A stretch of 64,000 bases of DNA from Eudoraea adriatica DSM 19308 (lineage in GTDB: Bacteria > Bacteroidota > Bacteroidia > Flavobacteriales > Flavobacteriaceae): NCBI RefSeq assembly GCF_000382125.1, contig NZ_KB907552.1, positions 145,098 through 209,097 on the forward strand, written 5' to 3'. Each line of letters begins with the position of its first letter. Positions within the stretch are counted from its first letter, which is position 1. Position numbers and translations under genes: made by a program. Positions 34,652 to 43,078 of this stretch are shown in pieces. The notes under the pieces were generated by a model that was not told the DNA's origin, searched no databases, and was given only the letters and a program-made list of their open reading frames with translations.

Positions 34652-35410
34652 ATGATCAATTTTTTTAGGCGAATTCGGAAGAAACTACTAGCCGAAAATA
34701 GGTTTACCAAATACTTACTATATGGAATTGGAGAAATCGTTTTGGTTGTCATTGGAATCTTAATAGCCCTGCAAATAAACAATTGGAATGAAGATAAAAA
34801 AACGGCTAAGCAAGAAATCAAAATTTTAAACGAACTAAAGAATGACCTGGAAACCAATTTAAACGAAATTATAGAAACCTATAACACAACCAGACACAGA
34901 GAATTATCCGCTGTCCTTATTCTAGATTATTTTGATAAGGCAAAACCAGTGGATGATAGCTTAAAACAAGCATTCGAAAATATTAATATGGATGGTCTGT
35001 TCAACATTTCAAACACGTCCTATAAATTTATTGAAAGCCAGGGTATTAATAGCTTGAGCAATGATAGCTTACGCATTAGAGTCACAGAAATGTATGAACG
35101 TCATTTAAAAAATATCCTCACTCGTGAAAATATAAATCTGGAAATTATTAATGAAGAATTAATCCCACTTATGAATGATCGCTTTTTATCATCTCCAACA
35201 ATTGATAAAACAGTTTCATTTGCTGTAGAAGCTATAAATACACCTAAAAATATAGAATCCTTAAGGGAGGACGCCATATTTAAAAATGTAATTGTTAGAT
35301 TACAGAACTGGTTATTAGTGCGTTTAAAATGGCAACAAGTTGCTCGTACAAATTTAGAGCAACTTATTGCAGACGTGGAAAAAGAGATTGATAGATTAAA
35401 ATTGAAATAA
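34652..35410 (+). CDS. DUF6090-type membrane-anchored protein, copy 7
   Basis: 252 residues, the only copy on the plus strand and outside the array. Head MINFFRRIRKKLLAENRFTK, span ending ALQINNWNE, body motif SYKFIESQGINSLSNDSLRI (about 114-133), a divergent form of the GYES motif. Only 3 bp separate its stop from the amidohydrolase start, so the two are translationally linked. It supplies the only clear operon partner for the family in this window. Confidence 0.85.
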   Translation: MINFFRRIRKKLLAENRFTKYLLYGIGEIVLVVIGILIALQINNWNEDKKTAKQEIKILNELKNDLETNLNEIIETYNTTRHRELSAVLILDYFDKAKPVDDSLKQAFENINMDGLFNISNTSYKFIESQGINSLSNDSLRIRVTEMYERHLKNILTRENINLEIINEELIPLMNDRFLSSPTIDKTVSFAVEAINTPKNIESLREDAIFKNVIVRLQNWLLVRLKWQQVARTNLEQLIADVEKEIDRLKLK

Positions 35411-35413
35411 TTT

Positions 35414-36835
35414 ATGAAAAATAGCATATTACTTACCGTCTTCCTGGCTATAGCCATAAGTTTGATTAACTGCGGTAAACCAGCTGAACCTGGATATCAG
35501 ACGCTGAAAGGAGCAACTATTTTCGACGGTAATGGAAATAGCATACCAAATGGAATTATTGTAATTAAAGACGGGAAAATTGAGGCAGTTGGTGATGAAT
35601 CCACACCCATACCCGGCAATTCTGCCACCATTGATTTGTCCGGAAAGTTTATCACTCCCGGCCTGATTGATGCTCACGTCCATTTTTTTCAGACCGGCTT
35701 TTTTGATTCCCGGCCAGATGCCCTTGATATCCGGGATTCCATTAATTATGAAGAGTTACAGGATTTTGTTAGCACAAATCCCGAGCCCTATTTTGAATCC
35801 TATCTTCGATCCGGAGTGACGGCCGTCTATGATGTTGGCGGATTTCCCTGGAGTCTCGAGTTGCCTAAGCTGGCAGAAAATAATTTGAACGCCCCGCATG
35901 TAGCAGCATCAGGACCTTTATTAACTCCTGTGCCTGCTGAGCGTATCGTAACCTTCAACACCTCTAAGGACACAGTCATGTATTCTATTATATCATCTGA
36001 ACAAGGTAAAAAAGTGGTCAATAATAATCATGCCTTAGGTGCCACGGGCATCAAGATCTGGAGCCTGAATCTCAAAGATTCAACTTTCATGACAAACCTT
36101 CAATCCGTAAAAACAGAGATTGACCGTCTTGGCAATAAAATGATCGTACATGCCACCAATCTGGACCAGGCTACAGAAGCCCTTAGGTTGGGGGCTAAAG
36201 TGTTAGTGCATAGTATAGATGATACTATCGTTACAAATGAATTCATAGCGTTGGCAAAAGGCCAAAATGTCATTTACTGCCCAACACTTATTGTAAGCCG
36301 GGGATATTACAATGCATATAGAGCTTTGAAATATGGATTTCAATTTGAAGACCCCAATGATGTTGTGGATGAAAGGACGAAAGGCCTTCTAAATGCATCA
36401 ACCCGTTTTATGAAATATTGGTCCTCAGAGCAATATGATATTGATGAATACCTGAAGCGAACCGATAGCTACCTGAAAGAAAGAGAACAGATTAGAGCCA
36501 CAAATCTTAAATTACTTTACGATGCGGGTATTACCATTGCAGTTGCCACAGATGCAGGCAATCCGGGCACTCTCCATGGGATTTCCATCTATCCTGAGAT
36601 GAACGCCATGGAGGAGGCGGGTGTTACTCCTCTGGATATTTTAACCATGGCAACTAAAAATGGTGCCTTGGCCATGGACAGATTGGATGATCTCGGGACT
36701 TTGGAGAAAGGGAAAATCGCCGATCTGATTGTATTGGAAAAAGATCCGTCTCAAACAATAGAAAACATGCGCTCCATTTCTCATGTTATGCGAAGCGGGT
36801 TAATGCGGCCTGTGATGGAAGAATTTGCAGATTAA
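35414..36835 (+). CDS. amidohydrolase lipoprotein (imidazolonepropionase/prolidase-like)
   Basis: 473 residues. Lipobox SLINC with Cys20. A metal-dependent amidohydrolase TIM barrel follows: the DAHVHF metal motif (about 91-96), GIKIW with the Lys that may be carbamylated, HATNLDQ, HSIDD and the ATDAGNPG aspartate (about 373). The closing composite domain motif DRLDDLGTLEKGKIADLIVLEKDP is also present. Relatives hydrolyse dipeptides or cyclic amides in the periplasm. It is co-transcribed with DUF6090 copy 7. Confidence 0.88.
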   Translation: MKNSILLTVFLAIAISLINCGKPAEPGYQTLKGATIFDGNGNSIPNGIIVIKDGKIEAVGDESTPIPGNSATIDLSGKFITPGLIDAHVHFFQTGFFDSRPDALDIRDSINYEELQDFVSTNPEPYFESYLRSGVTAVYDVGGFPWSLELPKLAENNLNAPHVAASGPLLTPVPAERIVTFNTSKDTVMYSIISSEQGKKVVNNNHALGATGIKIWSLNLKDSTFMTNLQSVKTEIDRLGNKMIVHATNLDQATEALRLGAKVLVHSIDDTIVTNEFIALAKGQNVIYCPTLIVSRGYYNAYRALKYGFQFEDPNDVVDERTKGLLNASTRFMKYWSSEQYDIDEYLKRTDSYLKEREQIRATNLKLLYDAGITIAVATDAGNPGTLHGISIYPEMNAMEEAGVTPLDILTMATKNGALAMDRLDDLGTLEKGKIADLIVLEKDPSQTIENMRSISHVMRSGLMRPVMEEFAD

Positions 36836-36861
36836 GTTTAAGGAAAGATATCACCGGAGTT

Positions 36862-36915
36862 TGTCAAAAATTAGTTCTTGAATACATAGAAAAAGCAGAA
36901 GCATTAGACACTTGA
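36862..36915 (+). pseudogene. 3' remnant of a glycosyltransferase-like paralogue
   Basis: Codons read QKLVLEYIEKAEALDT-stop. They closely match the last residues EKLVLRYTAKVEALDI of the intact gene ending at 38056. Nothing upstream matches the rest of that gene, so only the tail of a former duplicate is left. Confidence 0.75.
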
Positions 36916-37093
36916 TGAATCCTTCTTAGATAATCAAAAAACCCTTTCCGGGTTAACAATTACTGACCTGGAGATCAAGGGTAAAATTATATCCTATTTG
37001 CTAACCTATGATCATGGGCATCTAATTCTTAAGAAACCCAATGCACAAATAATTCACAGGACCGACCATTTTACAGTAAAGAGAAAAATTTGA
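36908..37093 (+). pseudogene. startless 61-residue reading frame, gene fragment
   Basis: An open frame after a TAG reads TLDESFLDNQKTLSGLTITD and ends in a basic tail HFTVKRKI. It has no plausible start codon or ribosome site and begins inside the preceding remnant. It is probably the 3' end of a deleted gene, family unknown. The remainder of the gap to 37219 is AT-rich and otherwise empty. Confidence 0.45.
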
Positions 37094-37219
37094 GGTAGAA
37101 TTATTTTAAGCATAATCTTTTACATTTACTTACTGTACTTTTGAAAAGGAAAAACTGCAATGGTTGCACCTAAAATTGTGTGTTTATCCTAACAATAAAT
37201 TAATATAATCTATTCAGAT

Positions 37220-38056
37220 TTGGATCCCAAAAGAAAATACAACATCATCTTTAGGACTTGTGATATTGTCAATGCCGTTAACAAGAATCCCAGACCTTTT
37301 AATTTGGAGAAAGGGCAGCTTATCAAGCTATGCTTTCTTAGTTTGGTTGAATCACTAAAAGACCTGGATTTTAAGATCATCGTTGTAGGGGATAGGCTTT
37401 CTGAAGAAATGATTGCTTTTTTTAACCACTTCGAAGTTGAATTGCATCTTGGCAACTTTGGAAATGATGCGTCCTTCAGAGAAACGCTAAAAATAGTAGC
37501 TACAATACCAAATGATGAATGGATCTACTTCTGTGAAGATGATTACCTGCATGTGCCTCATGCCTTTGAATTTATAGATCATTTTCTGGATGAACGAGAA
37601 ACTCTTTTTAAACAAAAAAAGAAGTTCTTTAGCCTATTCCGAGAAGTAATTTTAAAAGATAAAGACCTTTTTATTTTTCCCCCGGATTATCCGGATCGTT
37701 ATGACGCGGGGAACTGCAAATCCTCCTTAATCCTATTTTCAAATGATTGCCACTGGAGGCAGGTGAACAATATTACCTTAACATTCCTTACAAAATCTTC
37801 CACTATTAAAAAACATAGGGCACTATTCAAAAAAGCTTCAGTGAAAGCAAGAGCAGGCAGTTCAGGTAATGCCGATCGAGTGATTAGCAGAAGGCTCTTT
37901 GGAAGGCATGGTTTTGGTTTCCTGAGCAGTTCGGTTTGCTTCTCCCCTATTCCAGGATTATCAACCCACATGCATCGAGACACCATGACACCTGTGGTGG
38001 ACTGGGAGAAGTTAGTTCTTAGATACACAGCAAAAGTAGAAGCATTAGATATTTGA
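37220..38056 (+). CDS. glycosyltransferase-like protein (GT-A fold suspected), TTG start
   Basis: 278 residues. The N-terminal KYNIIFRTCDIVNAVNKNPR is followed by a Rossmann-like half and the acidic motif FCEDDYLHVP (about 98-107), which resembles the DxD nucleotide-sugar site of GT-A enzymes. No ATG precedes the conserved start. TTG at 37220 is the best start after the in-frame TAA at 37196, and ATT is an alternative. Family assignment is by pattern only. The tail is duplicated as debris at 36862. Confidence 0.6.
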   Translation: MDPKRKYNIIFRTCDIVNAVNKNPRPFNLEKGQLIKLCFLSLVESLKDLDFKIIVVGDRLSEEMIAFFNHFEVELHLGNFGNDASFRETLKIVATIPNDEWIYFCEDDYLHVPHAFEFIDHFLDERETLFKQKKKFFSLFREVILKDKDLFIFPPDYPDRYDAGNCKSSLILFSNDCHWRQVNNITLTFLTKSSTIKKHRALFKKASVKARAGSSGNADRVISRRLFGRHGFGFLSSSVCFSPIPGLSTHMHRDTMTPVVDWEKLVLRYTAKVEALDI

Positions 38057-38090
38057 TCCTTCCCCCTGGAATAATAAAAAAGCTCCCCGG

Positions 38091-38858
38091 CTAACTATTG
38101 CCGTTCTGGAAATCCAGAGCGGCATCCAGGCCTGTTTCCACACCTCTTATAGTGTTCACATAGCGAATAGCTAGTAAAGCGCCATTAACGAACGATTCAT
38201 AAGACGCGCTACTATGATGTACGGAGAAAGTTTCACCCGCATTACTAAAGGCTACTTCCTGATCCGATAGCAACCCCTTCATACGCAAGGAATGAACACG
38301 CACCCCTGAAACCAAACCTCCCCTAGCACCTTTAACTACTTCGGTCTTATCTTCCTGCACTTCGTAATCCCTGTATTTTCCCATTCGCATGGCCGTAGCC
38401 AAGGCAGTGCCAGATGGGGCATCTGGTTTCATCACCTCATGCCGTTCAATGATTTCCGCTGAATCAAAATGAGGGGAAGCCATCTCCGCAAAACGCATCA
38501 TCAGTGCTGCACCTATGGAAAAGTTAGGTACTATCAGACATCCCGGATCATCTTTTTTCCAAAAAGATTTAAGTTCATTTATTCTTTCCTCCGTAAAACC
38601 AGAAGTTCCCACAACAACACGCATTCCCCGGGCATGCCACTTTTTGAGGTTTTCCATCACCACCGCAGGATGTGCGCATTCCACCAGTATCTCAGCATTT
38701 ATATTTTCTATGGCGTCTTCTGCCCCTATTCCTGCCACATTTTTCCCCTTATAACCAGGTGCATAGGCCCCCGAAAGCTGCATATCATTTGCTCTGGAAA
38801 TACCATTTGCAATGACGCTGCCTAATCTGCCCATTGCCCCTGAAACTGCTACTTTCAT
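38091..38858 (-). CDS. dapB: 4-hydroxy-tetrahydrodipicolinate reductase
   Basis: 255 residues, cytosolic enzyme of lysine/diaminopimelate synthesis. The N-terminal GAMGRLG nucleotide motif and the catalytic block IIERHEVMKPDAPSGTA are present, with His140 and Lys144 at the spacing of E. coli His159 and Lys163. The second His of the usual HH pair is Glu141. The start ATG overlaps the stop of the aminotransferase fusion (ATGA), so it is translated as the last gene of the ggt-aminotransferase-dapB unit. That position is unusual for dapB. Confidence 0.85.
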   Translation of the reverse strand: MKVAVSGAMGRLGSVIANGISRANDMQLSGAYAPGYKGKNVAGIGAEDAIENINAEILVECAHPAVVMENLKKWHARGMRVVVGTSGFTEERINELKSFWKKDDPGCLIVPNFSIGAALMMRFAEMASPHFDSAEIIERHEVMKPDAPSGTALATAMRMGKYRDYEVQEDKTEVVKGARGGLVSGVRVHSLRMKGLLSDQEVAFSNAGETFSVHHSSASYESFVNGALLAIRYVNTIRGVETGLDAALDFQNGNS

Positions 38859-41134
38859 ACTTCTTTATTTTTATAATATTCTTCCAATACCATATCTATT
38901 TGTTCCACCGTTTTAAAGGCATCTTCTTTGGAAAACCGCAAAGGAGGCTTTGTTTTCAAAACACTGTCATACGGACCATCTGTACTAATAAGTATGTGTC
39001 TGTTTCGCAGTTCATTCTTTATATATTGAGCCAGGCCGGTATCCTGATCCATGCTATTATCCTTAATAATTTCAACCCCAAGATATAAGCCGGAACCCCT
39101 CACATCCCCAATACATGGATACTTTTTTTGCAACTCCTTCAATAATGATTTGTAATAATCCCCCACAAGTTTGGCATTTTCCTGTAAATTTTCTTCTTCA
39201 ATAACTTCCATAACCGACAAAGCAATGGCACAGGACACCGGATTGCCTCCAAATGAACTGAAGAACTCTACCCCTTTTTCAAAAGATGCTGAAATTTCAG
39301 AAGTGCAGACAACAGCTCCCATAGGATGCCCGTTAGCCATGGGTTTTCCAAGTACAACAACATCCGGGACAACTTCCTGTGCTTCATACCCCCAATAATG
39401 ATTCCCTAGACGACCAAATCCTAACTGAACCTCATCATCTATGCAAATACCACCCTGATTCCGTATTGCAGGATATAGGTGCTTTAAATAACCTTTAGCC
39501 AATGGCACCTGGCCCCCGCAACCTATAATTGGTTCGCAAATAAATGCGCCTATCGGCGTTTCGGAATTTTCAATAAGTCTAATGGCTTCTTCCCCATAAC
39601 TTTTTCCTGCACTGCCATTATCATTGGTATATTTTCCTCTGTAAGTATCTGGAATAGGAGCCACCAATATATGTTCTTTTTTTCCGCTCCCTTTTGGATT
39701 GTTAAATTTATAATAGCTCACATCAATCGCTGCCCTGGTGTTTCCGTGATAACCGTGCTCCAGAACCATTATTTTTTCATTCCCGGCATGAATAGCAGCC
39801 ATCCGCAGGGCCAGGTCTGTTGCTGCGCTACCGGAGTTCACAAAATATACTTTGTTCAATGAGTCGGGAAATTTCGATAAAAGTTTTTCCGCATATTCAT
39901 TTAAAGAATCGTAAAGATACCTTGTGTTCGTATTCAGTTTAGCCATTTGCCGCTGACCGGCATCCACTACTTTAGGGTGGCAGTGCCCTACATGCGGAAT
40001 ATTATTGTAAGCATCCAAATAGGTATTGCCATAGGCGTCATACATATATTGAAATGCTGCCTTTTTCATATAAATAGGGGTATCATAACTAACCGAGAGA
40101 ATGGAACTCATATGTTCATATCTCTTCTTAAGTATATTCTCCACAGGCTGCGAATTTTTTGCAGGAAATCCGGCTGCCTTACGAAAGCAATTTTCCGCTG
40201 CTATTGGATTGATAGCCAACCAACGATTTAACATCTGCCATGCATATTTTTCACTCACAAAAGCGTACTCATTATCCCCATTTATTTCTCTTGCATTGGC
40301 AGAAAAACAGACGCTTATGCAGAGCCTGGCAGCAATCAGGTAATAAATCACTTCTAATTCTTTCTCCTGAAGGGGCAGTATTTCATGATAGGATTCTATT
40401 AGTATGGCAGCCCAATCCAATGGGTTATCTTTATCATAGCATGCATAGGTAATTGCTATAGCCAGCTCATTAATGAGAAAGGTTTGCGCCATATCGCCAA
40501 AGTCTATGATTCCAGTAATCTCTTCCCTGTCAACCAGCACATTCAATTCATTGGCATCATTGTGGATTACAGAAGTTCTTAACTCGGTAAGGAACGGTGT
40601 TACATTTTCTTCATATTGCTTAATATAGTAGTGAACAAGACTTCTATCTTTTTTATTCGGAATATTTTTAAGGTATTTTTTAATTAAATGCAGCTGCTGA
40701 ATATCCCATTTCAATTTTCTGGCGGCGACTCTGAAATCAGTAAATTGCTGAAGTTTAAGATCTAGTTGGGCAAGAAATTTGCCAAAAGTCTGGAATAATT
40801 TTTTTGTATGCGGTACATCTGCCAGAAACTTGCCCTCCAGATAAGACAACATTCTGCAAATATATTCCTGCCCATCGATGGTTATTATAGCCGTATAGCT
40901 TTGGTTCCTTGATGGAATAGGGGTCTGTATATTTCTTTGACCTTCGTTTTGCAAAAACAGAAGTGCGTTGTTTTCTGCTTCTACCAATGAATGGGTATTC
41001 TCAGTCGCCGGGTAGGTTTTGAAAATATATTTTTCTCTTGGGGTTTCAACAAGGTAGTTGGCATTGTCTAATCCGCTTAGTCTTTCAACCCTGATGGCAT
41101 TTATTCCAAATTGTTCCTTTAAGATTCCCTTCAT
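38855..41134 (-). CDS. fusion: aminoglycoside phosphotransferase-like kinase + class III aminotransferase
   Basis: 759 residues. The N-terminal half (about 1-310) is a choline/APH-type kinase fold with Brenner motif VIHNDANELNVL and IIDFGDM. The C-terminal half (about 340-755) is a class III PLP enzyme with PHVGHCHP, the glycine-rich NSGSAATDLAL segment and VVLGKPMANGHPMGAVV carrying the PLP Lys. Class III members of this branch include ethanolamine-phosphate and phosphohydroxylysine phospho-lyases. A kinase plus lyase in one chain would fit phosphorylation followed by elimination. The actual substrate is unknown. Confidence 0.85.
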   Translation of the reverse strand: MKGILKEQFGINAIRVERLSGLDNANYLVETPREKYIFKTYPATENTHSLVEAENNALLFLQNEGQRNIQTPIPSRNQSYTAIITIDGQEYICRMLSYLEGKFLADVPHTKKLFQTFGKFLAQLDLKLQQFTDFRVAARKLKWDIQQLHLIKKYLKNIPNKKDRSLVHYYIKQYEENVTPFLTELRTSVIHNDANELNVLVDREEITGIIDFGDMAQTFLINELAIAITYACYDKDNPLDWAAILIESYHEILPLQEKELEVIYYLIAARLCISVCFSANAREINGDNEYAFVSEKYAWQMLNRWLAINPIAAENCFRKAAGFPAKNSQPVENILKKRYEHMSSILSVSYDTPIYMKKAAFQYMYDAYGNTYLDAYNNIPHVGHCHPKVVDAGQRQMAKLNTNTRYLYDSLNEYAEKLLSKFPDSLNKVYFVNSGSAATDLALRMAAIHAGNEKIMVLEHGYHGNTRAAIDVSYYKFNNPKGSGKKEHILVAPIPDTYRGKYTNDNGSAGKSYGEEAIRLIENSETPIGAFICEPIIGCGGQVPLAKGYLKHLYPAIRNQGGICIDDEVQLGFGRLGNHYWGYEAQEVVPDVVVLGKPMANGHPMGAVVCTSEISASFEKGVEFFSSFGGNPVSCAIALSVMEVIEEENLQENAKLVGDYYKSLLKELQKKYPCIGDVRGSGLYLGVEIIKDNSMDQDTGLAQYIKNELRNRHILISTDGPYDSVLKTKPPLRFSKEDAFKTVEQIDMVLEEYYKNKEV

Positions 41135-41167
41135 TGAAGTTTTAGAAATATTTATTTTGTACCAAAC

Positions 41168-42865
41168 TTAGTAACCTGCTGCCTGCCCGTCCTTTCTGGA
41201 TTCCGAGGCTCCTGTATAGACCTTGTTTTCCAAATCAACGCCAATAGCCTGATAGCCCCCATAAATTCCCACACCAAAGGTGATGTTATGATTTTTTTTG
41301 CGCAGTTCCCTTATGGTTTTATAATCAAACCCACTTTCAAGGTTTAGCCTGCCCCCATTGGTCATTACTGAACCCGTAGGCTGGGAACTTCCCTGATGCC
41401 GCATTCGGGGAGCATCTCCAGCTTCCTGAAGATTCATACCAAAGTCTACCAGGTTTATTACAATCTGTACATGCCCCTGGGGTTGTACAGCGCCACCCAT
41501 AAGTCCAAAACTTACAAGAGGTTTTCCATCCCGGGTAATAAAGGCCGGGATTATGGTATGGAAAGGTCGTTTACCAGGTTCAAGGGCATTAGCATGGTTT
41601 TCATCCTGCACATTAAACATCTGTCCACGGTTTTGCAAAACAAAGCCAAGGCCATCCGGCACCATCCCGGAAGCAAACTCAGAATAGATACTTTGTATAA
41701 GCGACACCATATTACCATCCTTATCGGCAACGGTCAAATAGGTAGTATTTCCACTCTCAATCTCCAGGTCACCGGCCGGGTATATATCCGCCGCTTTATC
41801 AGGATTGATAAGTGCCCGTCGCTGTGCCGCGTATTCCTTTGACAAGAGTTGGGTTAAGGGAATATTAACAAAATCGGGGTCTGCATAGAATTTAGCCCGG
41901 TCTTCATAAGCCAGTTTTTTGGCCTCTGTAAGAATATGCAGGTAATCAACACTTCCAAAGCCCATGGAAGCTATGTCATAGCCCTCTAAAATATTCAACA
42001 TTTGGAGTGCCGCAGTACCTTGTCCGTTTGGTGGTAATTCCCAGACCTCATAACCACGATAATTTGTGGATATGGGCTCCACCCAGTTGGATGTATGGCT
42101 TGCCAGGTCCTCATAGGAAAGAAAACCATTGTACTCTTTCATAAAGGCATCTATAGTGCGCGCAATGTCGCCCTTATAGAATGCATCCCGCCCGCCATTG
42201 GCGATCTTTTCATACGTATTGGAAAGGTCCGGGTTCTTAAAGACTTCCCCTTTTTTAGGGGGCCGGCCATTTGGCAAATAAGTGGCGGCAAAACCTGGCA
42301 GGTCTTCTATTCCTTCTGAACCGTAGTCCATTTCATAAGCAATAACCTCGGATATCGGGAAACCTTCCCGTCCATAATTAATAGCCGGTTGTAATACTTC
42401 TTTAATAGTCAGTTTTCCAAATTTCTCATGCAAATTAAACCAGCCGTCTACACAGCCGGGAACTGAGACCGGAAGAGGCCCATGCAAGGGAACATACTTC
42501 ATTCCCCGATCCATAAAATATTCTATGTTAAGGGATTCTGGTGCGCGTCCACTACCGTTAAAACCATAGAGTTTTTCTTCCTTTGCATCCCATACAATTG
42601 CAAATATGTCACCCCCAATTCCACAGCTGGCAGGCTCAACAAGCCCGAGCATAGCGTTGGCTGCTATGGCAGCATCCATGGCGCTTCCCCCCTTTTTAAG
42701 AATGTCCAGGGCCACCTGCGTAGCAAGGGGCTGACTTGTAGCGGCCATTCCGTTCCGGGCCAGGATTTCAGAACGGGTTGTAAATGTTTCCCCGGTTAGA
42801 CGGTCTTGTGCCTTAATATTGACTGCAAAGAATACCAATAATAAAGCTAAGAATAGGTTTTTCAT
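41168..42865 (-). CDS. ggt: gamma-glutamyltransferase
   Basis: 565 residues from the Met that begins a clear signal peptide (MKNLFLALLLVFFAVNIKAQ). A frame extends 17 codons upstream, but that segment is not signal-like. The autoprocessing Thr374 lies in SGNTTYLTV and starts the small subunit, as in periplasmic glutathione-degrading GGTs. The QSIYSEFASG and GLGFVLQNRG motifs follow. It leads an operon of three genes. Its products, free amino acids and Glu, could feed the downstream enzymes, but this is inference. Confidence 0.92.
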   Translation of the reverse strand: MKNLFLALLLVFFAVNIKAQDRLTGETFTTRSEILARNGMAATSQPLATQVALDILKKGGSAMDAAIAANAMLGLVEPASCGIGGDIFAIVWDAKEEKLYGFNGSGRAPESLNIEYFMDRGMKYVPLHGPLPVSVPGCVDGWFNLHEKFGKLTIKEVLQPAINYGREGFPISEVIAYEMDYGSEGIEDLPGFAATYLPNGRPPKKGEVFKNPDLSNTYEKIANGGRDAFYKGDIARTIDAFMKEYNGFLSYEDLASHTSNWVEPISTNYRGYEVWELPPNGQGTAALQMLNILEGYDIASMGFGSVDYLHILTEAKKLAYEDRAKFYADPDFVNIPLTQLLSKEYAAQRRALINPDKAADIYPAGDLEIESGNTTYLTVADKDGNMVSLIQSIYSEFASGMVPDGLGFVLQNRGQMFNVQDENHANALEPGKRPFHTIIPAFITRDGKPLVSFGLMGGAVQPQGHVQIVINLVDFGMNLQEAGDAPRMRHQGSSQPTGSVMTNGGRLNLESGFDYKTIRELRKKNHNITFGVGIYGGYQAIGVDLENKVYTGASESRKDGQAAGY

Positions 42866-43078
42866 GGAATTTTCATTTAAGTGCTCTAAAACTAGCAAAT
42901 AAGGTAATTGCTGCAAAGAGAATACAGCTAAATATTGGTGAGTTTAGTTTTTAGATACTCAAAGCAACTTGATACAAAAAATTCCCGGAAATTGCTGCTG
43001 GATTTCAACTCATTCTATAAAAGCCAATTGGTGATGTAGCGCTTTTTGTCAGGATTCAATTATATACTATATTGCAAC

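Noticed and set aside
38834..40452. Plus-strand frames opposite the aminotransferase fusion
   Set aside because: The minus-strand protein has complete kinase and PLP-enzyme motifs. The opposite frames show none.
42866..42916. Seventeen-codon upstream extension of ggt
   Set aside because: The extension is not signal-like, and the downstream Met begins a canonical signal peptide.
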